DNA from: Deltaproteobacteria bacterium
GTDB taxonomy: Bacteria > Desulfobacterota > Binatia > UBA12015
Length of the DNA: 40,056 bases
Direction of reading: 5' to 3'
Assembly: GCA_016874795.1 (NCBI GenBank)
Contig: VGTG01000041.1
Span: 1 to 40,056, forward strand
In this document: positions 1-9,114 of the stretch, piece by piece
How positions within the stretch are numbered: position 1 is the first letter of the stretch
How the letters are laid out: each line of letters starts with the position of its first letter
Translations under genes and position numbers: made by a program
Notes under the pieces: generated by a model
Told to the model about the DNA's origin: nothing
Seen by the model: the letters and a program-made list of their open reading frames with translations, nothing else
The model's database searches: none

Positions 1-47
1 CTCGCTCGTCGTCAACCGATTCCATCATCACCCCTCCTTGGTCAGGG

Positions 48-93
48 GGGTGGGGAGATTTCGATTACCACGGGTGGGGAGAATTGCGTTACC
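48..93. repeat. two imperfect 22-base direct repeats
   Basis: Bases 48-69 and 72-93 are near copies (18 of 22 positions agree), each beginning GGGTGGGGAGA and ending TTACC, with a 24-base period. They lie directly before the first readable part of the broken integrase. They may be remnants of an element end or of repeated integrase-binding sites; this is a guess, since only two copies are visible and the left context is missing. Confidence 0.45.
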
Positions 94-98
94 GCTGA

Positions 99-969
99 CA
101 GTTCGGCAAGAAGCTCGTTACCGACTTCGCACCGGAGGACATCGCGGCTCTCCAGCGCCGTCGCCTCGCGGAGAAGCTCGGGAACCGCCGCATCAACTTC
201 GAGGTCACGGTCCTGCAGATGATCCTCCGACGTTTCCGCTGCTGGGCGCCCATCGCAGACGGCGTCGACCGCCTCGCCGAACGCCACGACGCGGGAAAGG
301 CCCTCTCTCGGGATGAGGAAGCCAAGCTCCTCGCAGAGGTGAGCCAGACGGGCTCTCCTGCCCTTCTGCCGCTCTTCGTGGTGTCCCTCGACACGGGCAG
401 CGAGCGAGGTCCGCTCCTTACGGCAGCGTGACCTGACGCTGGAGTGGGATTCCGGGGTGATCGCCTCCGGCCATCTCGTCGTCTCGAAGTCGAAAACCGC
501 CGCCGGAACCGGCCGGGTCGTCCCGTTGACTCAGCGCGCGTGCGGAGCGCTCACGCTGTGGCTCGCCCGCTTTCCGAACGCAGCGCCGGAGTCGTACGTC
601 TTCCCGCGCCACAAGATCACGCTTGCCGGCGGTAAGAAGCCGCACCTCTACGACATCGCGCTCGACAAGCCGATGGTCGGGTGGAAGCGGGCGTGGCGAA
701 GCGCTCTCAAGGATGCAGGAATGACGCTTCGGTGGCATGACCTGCGGCACACGTTCGTGACGCGGCTCTGCGAAAGCCCGCGCGTGAGCGAGCAGACGAT
801 CCGCAGCCTCGCGGGTCACGTCTCGCAGCAGATGCTTCAACGGTACAGCCACGTCCGCAACCAAGCGAAGCTCGACGCGATCGCGGAGCTGGAACGGACC
901 CTCGAAGGGGAAGAGGGGGTACAAAAGCGGGCACAGTCCCCGGAGGACGTGCCCGCTTTGCCGAACTGA
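99..969 (+). pseudogene. tyrosine recombinase (phage-type integrase), truncated and frameshifted
   Basis: The reading frame is open from 99 to about 398 and encodes part of a core-binding domain (FAPEDIAALQRRRLAEKL region) ending in LPLFVVSLDTG. The sequence then continues one frame over, from about 400 (ASEVRSLRQRDLTLEWD) to the stop at 969. Joined, the two parts read as a normal integrase around the first catalytic Arg region, so a small net indel of a few bases near 398-400 has removed part of the usual TGxRxSE motif. The C-terminal half keeps HDLRHTF (His/Arg box), the LAGH motif and the nucleophile region RYSHV. A stop at 96-98 and the lack of a usable N-terminus show 5' loss. The 3' end points at tRNA-Lys 27 bases away, as expected for an integrase at its tRNA attachment site. 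Probably inactive. Confidence 0.8.
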
Positions 970-996
970 TCGGAGAAAAACCCGCGAGAACTCTAC

Positions 997-1069
<73 letters not shown>

Positions 1070-1176
1070 GAGGTGCTTCCTCTACCGGGTCACTTTTCGG
1101 GACGCAACGTGACTTCCACGTTCGCGCGAACGCGAAGCCGGCCGGCGCTCGCAGAGAGGCCGGCCGGCCGCAGACG

Positions 1177-1249
1177 GGTGAGTGGTGGGCTTTGAACCCA
1201 CGACCCCCGGAGCCACAATCCGGTGCTCTACCCCTGAGCTACACCCACC
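1177..1249 (-). tRNA. tRNA-His(GTG)
   Basis: Minus-strand cloverleaf with acceptor GTGGGTG/CACTCAC (one G-U pair), anticodon loop TTGTGGC (GTG, His) and T-arm GTGGG-TTCAAAG-CCCAC. The extra 5' G (position 1249) opposite the discriminator C (position 1177) is the histidine identity element. CCA is not encoded. The 289 bases that follow, up to the gene at 1539, show no coding or RNA feature I can support. Confidence 0.97.
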
Positions 1250-1538
1250 GTGGTCGCGCTTCCTGATAGCGACCCGTGCGCGCGTGATCCAGTGCCGCGC
1301 CGACGCCGGACGCAGGAGGATCAGGCAACGGGGCCGGAGACTCGGAGGAGGGACGAGTGGGCTTTTGGGGGCGATTCCGGCGCCCGTTGCACCGATCCAT
1401 CTCCTCGGACGCCCGGGGAGAGTCGGCCAAGGCGAAGCGGAGAGGAGGTTGGTCGATGGAAGAGACGCGCCCTGGAGCGGCTTCTTTCACGAAGCCGTCG
1501 CTTGCTCGGCCGGAGTCCCGCTGGCAAGGAGACAGCCC

Positions 1539-1988
1539 ATGACCGAACCTTCGACGGCGACCGGCGAGCAAGGCCCGGCGACGGGCGAGCGCGGCGCCGC
1601 GCTCACGGTGTTCGCGATCCTCTTCGCGCTTCTCGCGATCTCGAACTTCCTGAAGCCGCTCCAGCTCCTCGGCGGGGAGACCGGCTTCGTTCTCTTCGGC
1701 ATTCGTCTGACCGGTCTCGCCAACACGATCTTCGGACCGCTCTTCGGCGCCTACCTGGCGCTCTACGCGTGGGGCATCTGGAACATGCGCCGCTTCGCGC
1801 TGCCGATGGGCCACTTCTACGCGACCTACGTCGTGCTGAATCTCGCGATGTTCAGCCTCGTCGCGCCGAAGCCGGCCGACGCGGGCGCGGGCTACCAAAT
1901 CTTCATCTTGCTGTACGCGGTGATCGCGATCGGCGTCTCGGTCGGCGCCGCCGTCCTCCTCACGCGGCGAAAGGCGGAGCTCCGCTAG
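1539..1988 (+). CDS. small integral membrane protein, unknown function
   Basis: 149 residues. The ATG at 1539 follows a strong AAGGAGA ribosome site (about 1525-1531), which decides the start over upstream in-frame codons. The first 20 residues are polar (Thr, Glu, Gly), followed by about four hydrophobic segments: roughly residues 20-40, 48-80, 88-108 and 116-140. It ends with a basic tail (TRRKAELR), consistent with a cytoplasmic C-terminus. I do not recognise the family. It stands alone between tRNA-His and the convergent rmuC gene (39 bases between stops), so context says nothing about its job. Confidence 0.8.
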   Translation: MTEPSTATGEQGPATGERGAALTVFAILFALLAISNFLKPLQLLGGETGFVLFGIRLTGLANTIFGPLFGAYLALYAWGIWNMRRFALPMGHFYATYVVLNLAMFSLVAPKPADAGAGYQIFILLYAVIAIGVSVGAAVLLTRRKAELR

Positions 1989-2027
1989 ATCTTCGCGCGG
2001 CACCTCGCCCGCGGAGCCGCAGCGCCC

Positions 2028-3371
2028 TCACGAGCGCACGATCCGGATCGGGGACGCGGTCCGCGACCGGACCGTGTCGTCGTCCACGTCCTCGAGCAGG
2101 AGCCCCGCCTCCGCGGACGGCAGCTCCTCGACGCCGCGCAGCTTCCGCTCGATCGTCCGCGACTTCCGCGCCGCGTCCTCCATCGTGCTCGACGCCTGAT
2201 CGAGCTTCTTCTTGACGCCGTCGAGGAGGTCGCCGAACTTGCCGAACTCGGCCTTCACCGCGCCAAGGAGCTTCCACACCTCGCTCGAGCGCTCCTGGAT
2301 CGCGAGCGTGCGAAAGCCCACGCGCAAGCTGTTGAGCAGCGCCGCAAAGGTCGACGGACCCGCGACGACGACGCGGTGGTCGCGCTGCAGCGACTCGACG
2401 AGCCCGTTCCGGCGGACGATCTCGGCGTAGAGCCCCTCCGTCGGCAGGAAGAGCACGGCAAAGTCCGTCGTCGCCGGCGGATTCAGGTACTTCTCGGCGA
2501 CGTCCTTCGCGCAGCACGTGACGACGCGCTCGAGCGCCTTCGCGGCGGCCTCGACCTGCTCGGCGTCGCCCGTGCAGCTCGCGTCGACGAGCCGCTGGTA
2601 GTCTTCGAGCGGGAACTTCGAGTCGACCGGGAGCCAGACGACGTCGCCCCGGTCACGTTGATCGGAACTGGGTCCGGGAAGCTTGATCGCGAACTCGACG
2701 ACCTCGTTCCGTCCCTCGCGCGTGCGGACGTTCCGCTCGTACTGCTCGGGCGAGAGGATCTGCTCGAGGAGCGCGCCGAGCTGTACCTCTCCCCAACCGC
2801 CGCGCACCTTCACGTTCGAGAGGACGCGCTTCAGGTCGCCGACGCCGGTCGCGAGATTCTGCATCTCGCCGAGGCCCTGGTGGACGCGCTCGAGACGGTC
2901 GGAGACCTGCTGGAAGGACTCGCCGAGACGCCGCTCGAGGGTGCCCTGCAGCTTCTCGTCGACCGTCGCGCGCATCTGCTCGAGGCGCTCCGCGTTGTCT
3001 CGCTGGATCAGCCCGAGACGGTCGTCGACAGCCGTGCGGAGGCCTTCGAGCTTCGTCTCGTTCACCTGCGTCAGCTTCGCGAACATCTGGGCCATCTCGG
3101 CCATCCGCGTCTGCAGCGAGTCGCCGAAGCCCTTGAGGGAGGAGGCGAGCTCGGTGCGGGCGTGCCGCGCGGAGTCCGTCGCCTCGGTGCGGCTACGACC
3201 GAGCTCTTCGCGAAGCGCGCGCTCGCTCCGCTGCTGCTCGCTCCCGAGGCGGTCGATCCGGGTCACGACGTCCGTCAGATCGGGCCGCCGGAACCGGCCG
3301 ATCAGGACGGCCAACGCGGCGAAGAGACCGATCTGGAGCGCGACGACGATGTAGAGAAGGACCTGGCTCAC
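2028..3371 (-). CDS. rmuC: DNA recombination protein RmuC
   Basis: 447 residues, typical of the family. Residues about 4-25 form a transmembrane anchor (LLYIVVALQIGLFAALAVLI). Residues about 30-150 are a long heptad-like coiled coil with an ERLEQMR-type segment, and residues about 165-410 are the RmuC domain, with LLEQIL, the nuclease-like DSKFPLEDYQRL segment, FLPTEGLYAEI and ERSSEVWKLLG. RmuC proteins limit inversions at inverted repeats and carry a predicted PD-(D/E)xK-like nuclease fold; membrane anchoring with a cytoplasmic nuclease domain is the family pattern. It starts at GTG (3369-3371) behind a GGAGG site. It is monocistronic, transcribed away from the tRNA-Arg/tRNA-Pro pair. Confidence 0.93.
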   Translation of the reverse strand: MSQVLLYIVVALQIGLFAALAVLIGRFRRPDLTDVVTRIDRLGSEQQRSERALREELGRSRTEATDSARHARTELASSLKGFGDSLQTRMAEMAQMFAKLTQVNETKLEGLRTAVDDRLGLIQRDNAERLEQMRATVDEKLQGTLERRLGESFQQVSDRLERVHQGLGEMQNLATGVGDLKRVLSNVKVRGGWGEVQLGALLEQILSPEQYERNVRTREGRNEVVEFAIKLPGPSSDQRDRGDVVWLPVDSKFPLEDYQRLVDASCTGDAEQVEAAAKALERVVTCCAKDVAEKYLNPPATTDFAVLFLPTEGLYAEIVRRNGLVESLQRDHRVVVAGPSTFAALLNSLRVGFRTLAIQERSSEVWKLLGAVKAEFGKFGDLLDGVKKKLDQASSTMEDAARKSRTIERKLRGVEELPSAEAGLLLEDVDDDTVRSRTASPIRIVRS

Positions 3372-3501
3372 GAGACACCTCCAAAGGTTGAGGTGCCGAC
3401 GCTACCAGTGCCGGAATGTCAGCCGTTGTCCGGCGGAACGAGGATCCCCAGGACGTCGGGAGATCGCTGGAAACCGTCCGTGCGATCGCTGCGAGGGAGA
3501 C

Positions 3502-3575
<74 letters not shown>

Positions 3576-3625
3576 AAGGACTCGCGCGGCCTCGCCGGAG
3601 CGAGGCCGCACGATCCACCGAAACG

Positions 3626-3699
3626 TCGGGGCGAGAGGATTTGAACCTCCGACCCCCTGCGCCCAAGGCAGGTGCGCTACCAGGCTGCGCTACGCCCCG
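3626..3699 (-). tRNA. tRNA-Pro(TGG)
   Basis: Minus-strand cloverleaf: acceptor CGGGGCG/CGCCCCG, D-arm AGCGCAGCCTGGTAGCGC, anticodon stem CCTGC/GCAGG with loop CTTGGGC (TGG at positions 34-36, Pro), T-loop TTCAAAT, discriminator A. The C1-G72 first pair is the usual bacterial proline identity feature. CCA is not encoded. Confidence 0.96.
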
Positions 3700-3793
3700 T
3701 CGGTGGCCAAGTGCGGGTCATTAGAGGGTTCGGAAACCCGCGTGTCAACGCCGCCGCTCGCGAGGAAACGGCGGCCGCCGTATGTTGGGCCGG

Positions 3794-5132
3794 ATGAGCG
3801 CCCCGCCCCGCCGTCTGGCGCTCCGCCTCGTCCCGTTCGCGATCGTCGCGATCGCGGTCGCACTGGCGCTCGCGGCGGCCGAGCCGAGGCGGCCGGACGT
3901 CATCCTGATCGCGATCGACACGCTCCGCGCGGACCACGTGAGCGCGTACGGGTACGAGCGCGAGACGACGCCCTTCCTCGACGCCTTCGCGCGCGAGAAC
4001 CTGAAGTTCGACTTCGCGATCGCCTCCGCGCCGTGGACCGCGCCCTCGATCGCCTCGATGTTCACCGGGCTGTACCCGACCGCGCACGGCGTCGTCGCGC
4101 ACGTCCCCGAGGGTCTCGACGAGAAGATGAACGTCGAGGCGGCGGTCCTCGCCGCGGATCTCGAGACGCTCGCGGAGATCCTGCAGAAGCGCGGCTACGA
4201 GACCGCCGGCATCACCGCGAACGCGTGGATCGCGGACTATCTCGGTTTCGCGCAAGGCTTCGCGAGCTTCCAGACGCTCGACTACGCGAACGCCGACGAC
4301 GTGAATCGCGCGGCGTTCGAGGTCGTCGAGCGGCTCGCCGTTCTTCCTCTACCTCCACTACATGGACCCGCACCATCCCTACGATCCGCCGAAGTCCGAC
4401 AAGTTCCAGGGCGCCTTGACGTCGCGCGCGTATCCCGAGCGGACCCAGCGGAAGATGAATCGGTACGACGGCGAGATCCGCTTTCTCGACCGGCAGATCG
4501 GGGCGCTGTTCGCGTTCCTGCGCGAGCGCGGGCTCTACGACGACGCGGTGATCGTCATCGTCGCGGACCACGGAGAGCAGTTCCGCGAGCACGAGAAGCA
4601 AGGCCACGGCTACTCCCTCCACAACGTCGAGATCCACGTGGCTCTCCTCCTGAAGGCCGGCGGCCGGCGAGGCGAGGTCGAGAGGACCGTGAGCATCACG
4701 GACATCTTCCCGACGATCCTCGAGCTTGCCGGGGCGGGCCCGCGCGCCAACCACGGCGAATCTCTTCTCGATCCGTCGCCGCAGCGGCTCGCCGTGCTCT
4801 CCGAGCAGGTCGGGTTCTCGCTCGAGCGCGGGAACCAGAAGGCGATCGTCGATCGGCGGGGGCGGAAGCTGATCCTCGGCTATGGCGAGGACGACTGGAG
4901 CGCCGTCGCGCCGGAGACCGAGCTCGGCACGGTCGGGATGTACCGCAGCCGCTCCGATCCTTTCGAGGAGAAGCCGATCCTCGACCTCGGCCTCGAAGCG
5001 CGCCTCCGCGCGCGATTCTACGAGGCCTACGGCAAGGTCGCCGAGCGCCGGAAGGGCCGCGACGTCCCGAAGGTCACGCTCGAGGAAGCGACCGTCGAGC
5101 GGCTCCGCATGCTCGGCTACGTCGGAGAGTAG
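3794..5132 (+). pseudogene. sulfatase / alkaline-phosphatase superfamily hydrolase, frameshifted
   Basis: The first frame (from ATG 3794, or 3782) gives a signal-anchor (LVPFAIVAIAVALALAAA), then the metal-site segment ILIAIDTLRADHVSAYGY and the nucleophile region APWTAPSIASMFTGLYP. At about 4335 the coding passes into another frame, which reads FFLYLHYMDPHHPYDPP and continues to 5132 with the second metal site (IVADHGEQFREH), a GHGYSLHN motif and the usual C-terminal LRMLGYVG. At the junction VVERLA runs straight into PFFLYLHY, so roughly 10-20 residues plus a frame-changing number of bases appear to be missing. A sequencing or assembly indel cannot be excluded. In the nucleophile box the usual Cys/Ser is Thr and the following Arg is Ile, so formylglycine could not form; a Thr nucleophile, as in NPP-type members, is possible. 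Confidence 0.8.
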
Positions 5133-5141
5133 TGCACCGCA

Positions 5142-5327
5142 CTAGCCTGCATTTCTCACCAGATCACGTCGCGAGGCGGTCGAGAGTGCCGAAGATTCGC
5201 GAGCCTCGGACCGGAGGGCGACGCAGGCGTACTTGAACAGTACGTCGAGGAGCCCGGAGGGAGAAGCTCGCGAAGATTCGGTGCTATCGGCCGCCGCAGT
5301 AGGGATCTGGTGAGAAATGCAGGCTAG
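5142..5327. mobile_element. MITE-like quasi-palindromic element, 186 bp
   Basis: Perfect 24-base inverted repeats end the element: 5142-5165 (CTAGCCTGCATTTCTCACCA...) and 5304-5327. The interior is itself a degraded palindrome centred on a GTACT-TGAAC-AGTAC hairpin, with matching arms around GCCGAAGATTCGCGAGC on the left and GCTCGCGAAGATTCGG on the right. The outermost CTAG on each side may be a duplicated YTAR-type target of the kind used by IS5-family transposases; if so, the true terminal repeat is 20 bases. It encodes no protein. It lies between two convergent disrupted genes, and its right-hand CTAG supplies the stop codon of the minus-strand glycosyltransferase gene. Confidence 0.8.
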
Positions 5328-6493
5328 CGAAGCTCGGCGATCACCGCGAAGCCGCGTGCGAGGAGCGGGTACGCGACCGTCGCGACGACGAGCGCCGCCC
5401 AGGCCGCCACACACGCCACGCGCGGGCCACGCGCGCGGATCTCGAGCAGCCTCTGCAGCGGCAGAACGAGCCCGAACGCCGCGAGGAGGAGCGGCGTCGC
5501 GTACATCGGATAGCCCCAGCGCCGCCAGTGCAACGCGAGCGCGGACAGCAGCACCCAGTAGAGAAGCCCGAAGAAGAGCGGCAGCGCGGGCTTCCCGTAC
5601 CTCTCGAGCGCCGCGTACGCGCCGACGGCCGCGAAGAGCAGCAGCGGAACGTTCGTCAACGCGAGAAGATCCCCGACGTAGTACTGCAGGTTCCCGCCGA
5701 AGCCGAGGATCTCCATCCCCGCCTGGCGCCCGCGCGTCTCGCGCCGGAACACCTCGAGCAGCAGCGGGAAGCGCAGGAAGAGATAGGGCGCCGAGCCGAA
5801 CAGCGCGGCGAGGAACGCACCGGCGGAAATCGCCGTCTCGCGCAGCAGCGAAGCCCCTCGCCCCGGATTCCGCAGCACGATCGCGGCCGCGACGAGGAGG
5901 CAGTTGAACGCGCCGGGATACTTCGCCGAGACCGAGAGCCCGGCACACGCGGCGGCAACGATCAGCGCGCGCACGCCGCCATGCTTCAGGTAGCGGACCA
6001 GGAAGAGAACGACGAGCATCGTGAACAGCAGATGCAGGTCGTCCGAGCGCGCGATGTGCGCGTCGTGGACGTAGAGCGGGTTCACCGCGAAGAGCGCCGC
6101 CGCGACGATTCCGATCCGGCGATCGAACTCCGCGCCGATCAGGAACGCGACGACGATCACGAGCGTGCCGTAGACGGCGGTGAGGAAGCGCGCGGTTTCG
6201 TAGTAGACCATGCCCTCCGCGAAGGTCGGCGGTAGAAGACCCGTCCCGTGCCACCAGTTCACGACCGAGAACGCGATCGCGTTCGCGTAGACGCCGAAGT
6301 GGTTCGGGTGGTTTTAGAAGGTCGGCTCCAGCGAGCCGCGCTCGATCAGGTCCGCCGCCGCCTGGACGAGCGCCGGCTCGTCGACGTGGCCGGGGACGAA
6401 GACCGAGTGGCCGGTCACGCGCGCGAAGAAGCCGAACCCGACGATCGCGAGAAGGATTCCGAGCGTCCACGGCGAACGCCGGACCGTGGTCAC
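5324..6493 (-). pseudogene. GT-C (PMT/ArnT-type) glycosyltransferase with in-frame stop
   Basis: The frame runs from GTG 6493 for 389 codons but is interrupted by TAA at 6314-6316 (codon 60). Before it comes MTTVRRSPWTLG, a first membrane span and VPGHVDEPALVQAA, the acidic DE motif of the first periplasmic loop in GT39/ArnT-type lipid-phosphate-sugar transferases. After it the frame continues with NHPNHFGVY and about eight more hydrophobic spans. The context LEPTF-stop-NHPNHF matches the family's usual TFYxHP-like segment, so a single TAC-to-TAA change explains the stop. An intact protein restart at 6262 (312 residues) would lack the DE motif. The GTG overlaps the rdgB stop by 4 bases, so it is the last gene of the rph-rdgB operon. 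The natural 3' end may have been replaced by the MITE. Confidence 0.75.
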
Positions 6494-7137
6494 GTCGCCG
6501 TCCGATCGGAAGGACGGAGCTTCGCGAGAAGCGCGTGCATCGCAGCGGCGCGATGCGAAAGCCGGTTCTTCTCGGCCTCGTCGATCTCGGCGAGCGTCCG
6601 CCCGCCGTGCGACGCGACCGCGAACACCGGATCGTACCCGAAGCCGCGCGCGCCGCGCGGCTCGCGCGTGATCTCGCCTTCGAGGAAGCCTTCCGCCGAG
6701 AGCCAACCGTCGCCGTCCGCGAGGACGAGGACGCAGACGAAGCGCGCACGCCGGCTCGAGGACGCGATCTCGGAACCGGAAAGCGCTTCGAGGAGAAGAC
6801 GGCAACGTCCCGCGTCGTCGAGACCGGGACCGCCGTAGCGCGCGGAGCGCACGCCGGGCGCGCCGCCGAGCGCCTCCACCTCGAGACCCGAATCGTCCGC
6901 GAGCGCGGGCGCACCCGTGAAGCGCGCGATCGCCTGCGCCTTCGCGAGCGCGTTCTCGAGGTAGGTCGAGCCGTTCTCCTCGACCTCGGGCGCATCGTCG
7001 GGCGCGAGGCGGAGATCGAGCACGCCGCGACCGAGCGCTTGCAGCTCGGCGAGCTTGCCGCGATTTCGCGACGCCAGCACGACCGGACCGCGAGCTCCGA
7101 GCTCCGCGACCCAAGCCGGCGCGCGCGACTCGGTCAC
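6490..7137 (-). CDS. rdgB: RdgB/HAM1 non-canonical purine NTP pyrophosphatase
   Basis: 215 residues, near the usual 195-210. The enzyme hydrolyses dITP, XTP and ITP to the monophosphates and so cleans the nucleotide pool. Visible family motifs in order: VLASRNRGKLAEL (substrate-binding N-terminal loop), ENALAKA, ADDSGLEVEALGGAPGVRSARY, GFGYDPVF and SHRAAA. The GTG start at 7137 overlaps the rph stop by 4 bases (GTGA), and its own stop overlaps the next GTG in the same way, so translation of the three genes is likely coupled. rph-rdgB adjacency is common in bacteria. The N-terminus is about 15 residues longer than in E. coli, ahead of the first strand. Confidence 0.95.
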   Translation of the reverse strand: MTESRAPAWVAELGARGPVVLASRNRGKLAELQALGRGVLDLRLAPDDAPEVEENGSTYLENALAKAQAIARFTGAPALADDSGLEVEALGGAPGVRSARYGGPGLDDAGRCRLLLEALSGSEIASSSRRARFVCVLVLADGDGWLSAEGFLEGEITREPRGARGFGYDPVFAVASHGGRTLAEIDEAEKNRLSHRAAAMHALLAKLRPSDRTAT

Positions 7138-7901
7138 CGCTTCTCGCGTTGCGCGGCGGCCCAGTCGTCGAAGGCGCGCCGCTGCAGCGCGTGGAATCCC
7201 GAGATCGTGCTCCACGCCGCGTCGAGCATCCGCCCGAGGTCGGCACGATCGAACACGCGGCCCTCCGCCGTCCCCTGCACCTCGACCATGCCGCCGGAAC
7301 CCGTCATCACGAAGTTCGCGTCGACCTCCGCACGGCTGTCCTCGCTGTAGGCGAGGTCGACGAGCAGCTCGCCGTCGACGAGCCCGACGCTGATCGCACC
7401 GACCGGCTCGCGCAGCGGCGAAGAAGGAAGCAACCCCTTTGCGACGAGGTGGTGCAGCGCCTGTGCGACGGCGACGTACGCACCGTTGATCGCGGTCGTC
7501 CGCGTGCCGCCGTCCGCCTGGAGGACGTCGCAGTCGACGTAGAGCGTCCGCTCCCCGATCCGGTCGAGGTCGAGGACGGCGCGGAGGCTCCGGCCGATCA
7601 GGCGCTGGATCTCGTGCGTCCGCCCGCCGATCTTCCCGCGGGTCGACTCGCGCTGCGATCGCGTGTGGGTCGACCGCGGCAGCATCGCGTACTCCGCCGT
7701 GAGCCAGCCCCTTCCGCTGCCGCGGAGGAAGTCCGGCACCCGCTCCTCGAGGCTCACCGCGCACAGGACCCGGGTCTGCCCGGCGGTCACCAGGACCGAG
7801 CCCTCGGCGTGGTTCAGGTACCCGACCTCGAGCTCCAGGCGGCGGGGCTCGTCCGGCCGGCGGCCGTCGAGGCGGCCCTTCAGTTGCTGGTTGGATCCCA
7901 T
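7134..7901 (-). CDS. rph: ribonuclease PH
   Basis: 255 residues, close to the family length of about 240-255. RNase PH is a phosphorolytic 3'-5' exoribonuclease that trims tRNA 3' ends, acting as a hexamer in the cytoplasm. Diagnostic segments are GRGWLTAEYAMLPRSTHTR, GRTHEIQRLIGRSLRAV, the phosphate-binding GGTRTTAINGA, and SVGLVDGELLVDLAYSEDS. The ATG at 7901 (MGSNQQLKGR) fits the family N-terminus. It is the first gene of an overlapping three-gene operon, separated by 121 bases from the divergent sigma-54 activator gene. None of the nearby tRNA genes encodes CCA, which fits a need for 3' processing. Confidence 0.96.
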   Translation of the reverse strand: MGSNQQLKGRLDGRRPDEPRRLELEVGYLNHAEGSVLVTAGQTRVLCAVSLEERVPDFLRGSGRGWLTAEYAMLPRSTHTRSQRESTRGKIGGRTHEIQRLIGRSLRAVLDLDRIGERTLYVDCDVLQADGGTRTTAINGAYVAVAQALHHLVAKGLLPSSPLREPVGAISVGLVDGELLVDLAYSEDSRAEVDANFVMTGSGGMVEVQGTAEGRVFDRADLGRMLDAAWSTISGFHALQRRAFDDWAAAQREKR

Positions 7902-8022
7902 GTTCGTGCTCCGGACCGATATCAGGCCCGCGGGTAGCAACCCCAACGGGGTACGGCAATTTCCCGCCGCGGCAGTTTCTCGTCGAAAACCGCTAAAGAA
8001 ACGGCGCCGAACGATCGAGGGT

Positions 8023-9114
8023 ATGGGAGGGCAGCCGACCGTCCGGATTCTCCGGCTGCTCCACGACCCTATGGGATATTCGAGGCCCGCGTACGGCGAT
8101 CGGGGCGGCTCCGATCGGCAGTCGACAGGTGTGACGCAGCTGATCGGCCAGCACCCATTGATCCAGCGGGTCCACGGCCTGATCACGCGCGTCGCCAAGA
8201 CGGATGCGACCTGCCTCGTCCTCGGCGAGAGCGGCACCGGCAAGGAGCTCGCGGCGCGCTCGATCCACGGGCAGAGCAAGCGCGTCGACAAGCCGTTCAT
8301 CCCGGTCAACTGCGGCGCGATCCCGGCCGAGCTCCTCGAGTCCGAGATGTTCGGGCACGAGAAAGGTTCCTTCACGGGTGCCGTCGGTTCCCGTGCGGGA
8401 ATGTTCCAGCTCGCGAACGGCGGGACGATCTTCCTCGACGAGATCTCCGAGATGAATCCCGTCCTGCAGGTGAAGCTGCTGCGCGTCCTACAGGACCAGG
8501 AGCTTCGCCCCGTCGGCGCCGACCGCTCGATGAAGGTCGACGTGCGCGTGATCGCGGCGACGAACAAGGATCTCTCGATGCAGGTCGAGCGCGGGCTGTT
8601 CCGCGAAGACCTGTACTACCGCCTCGAGGTCATCCCGATCAATCTTCCGCCTCTGCGCGAGCGGCGCTCCGACGTTCCGCTCCTCGTGCGCCACTTCCTC
8701 GATCGTCACAATCAGAAGCGCCCGGAAGGCCACGTCTCGATCACCGAAGAGGCGATGGTGCACCTCTGGGAATACGACTGGCCGGGCAACGTCCGCGAGC
8801 TCGAGAACCTGCTCGAGCGACTCGTCATCCTGTCCGAGGACGGGATCATTCGCGTCGAGAACCTGCCGGCCGGCATTCGCTCGTTCATCTCCGAGAAGAA
8901 GATCCCGAAGCCGGTCATGTCGGAGGAGGGTCTCGACCTCACGCACGCCGTCGAGGAGTTCGAGAACCGACTGATCGACGAAGCGCTCCGCCGCACCAAG
9001 GGCAACAAGCAAGCGGCGGCGCGATTGCTCGGGCTCAAACGTACGACTTTGGTGGCGAAGCTACGCCGACGCCGTGGCGGACCGATCGCGGCCGGTGGTA
9101 TGACGGAATCATGA
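8023..9114 (+). CDS. sigma-54-dependent transcriptional activator lacking a receiver domain
   Basis: 363 residues. After about 37 residues with no recognisable sensor, an AAA+ domain begins (TQLIGQHPLIQRV). Walker A is GESGTGKE (68-75), the sigma-54 contact loop is GSFTGA (115-120) instead of the usual GAFTGA, Walker B is GTIFLDE (134-140), followed by the sensor I segment VRVIAATNKDL, the arginine segment GLFREDLYYRLEV and WPGNVREL. A Fis-type helix-turn-helix closes the protein (NKQAAARLLGLKRTTLVAKL). It should remodel RNA polymerase-sigma-54 at enhancer-driven promoters. The chosen ATG 8023 has only a weak GAGG; 8071 is an alternative. Its stop overlaps the start of the receiver gene by 4 bases (ATGA), suggesting that phosphorylation input comes in trans. 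Confidence 0.92.
   Translation: MGGQPTVRILRLLHDPMGYSRPAYGDRGGSDRQSTGVTQLIGQHPLIQRVHGLITRVAKTDATCLVLGESGTGKELAARSIHGQSKRVDKPFIPVNCGAIPAELLESEMFGHEKGSFTGAVGSRAGMFQLANGGTIFLDEISEMNPVLQVKLLRVLQDQELRPVGADRSMKVDVRVIAATNKDLSMQVERGLFREDLYYRLEVIPINLPPLRERRSDVPLLVRHFLDRHNQKRPEGHVSITEEAMVHLWEYDWPGNVRELENLLERLVILSEDGIIRVENLPAGIRSFISEKKIPKPVMSEEGLDLTHAVEEFENRLIDEALRRTKGNKQAAARLLGLKRTTLVAKLRRRRGGPIAAGGMTES

Noticed and set aside
7663-8022. N-terminal extension of the sigma-54 activator back to 7663
   Set aside because: It would be antisense to the start of rph and to the divergent promoter region and shows no domain.
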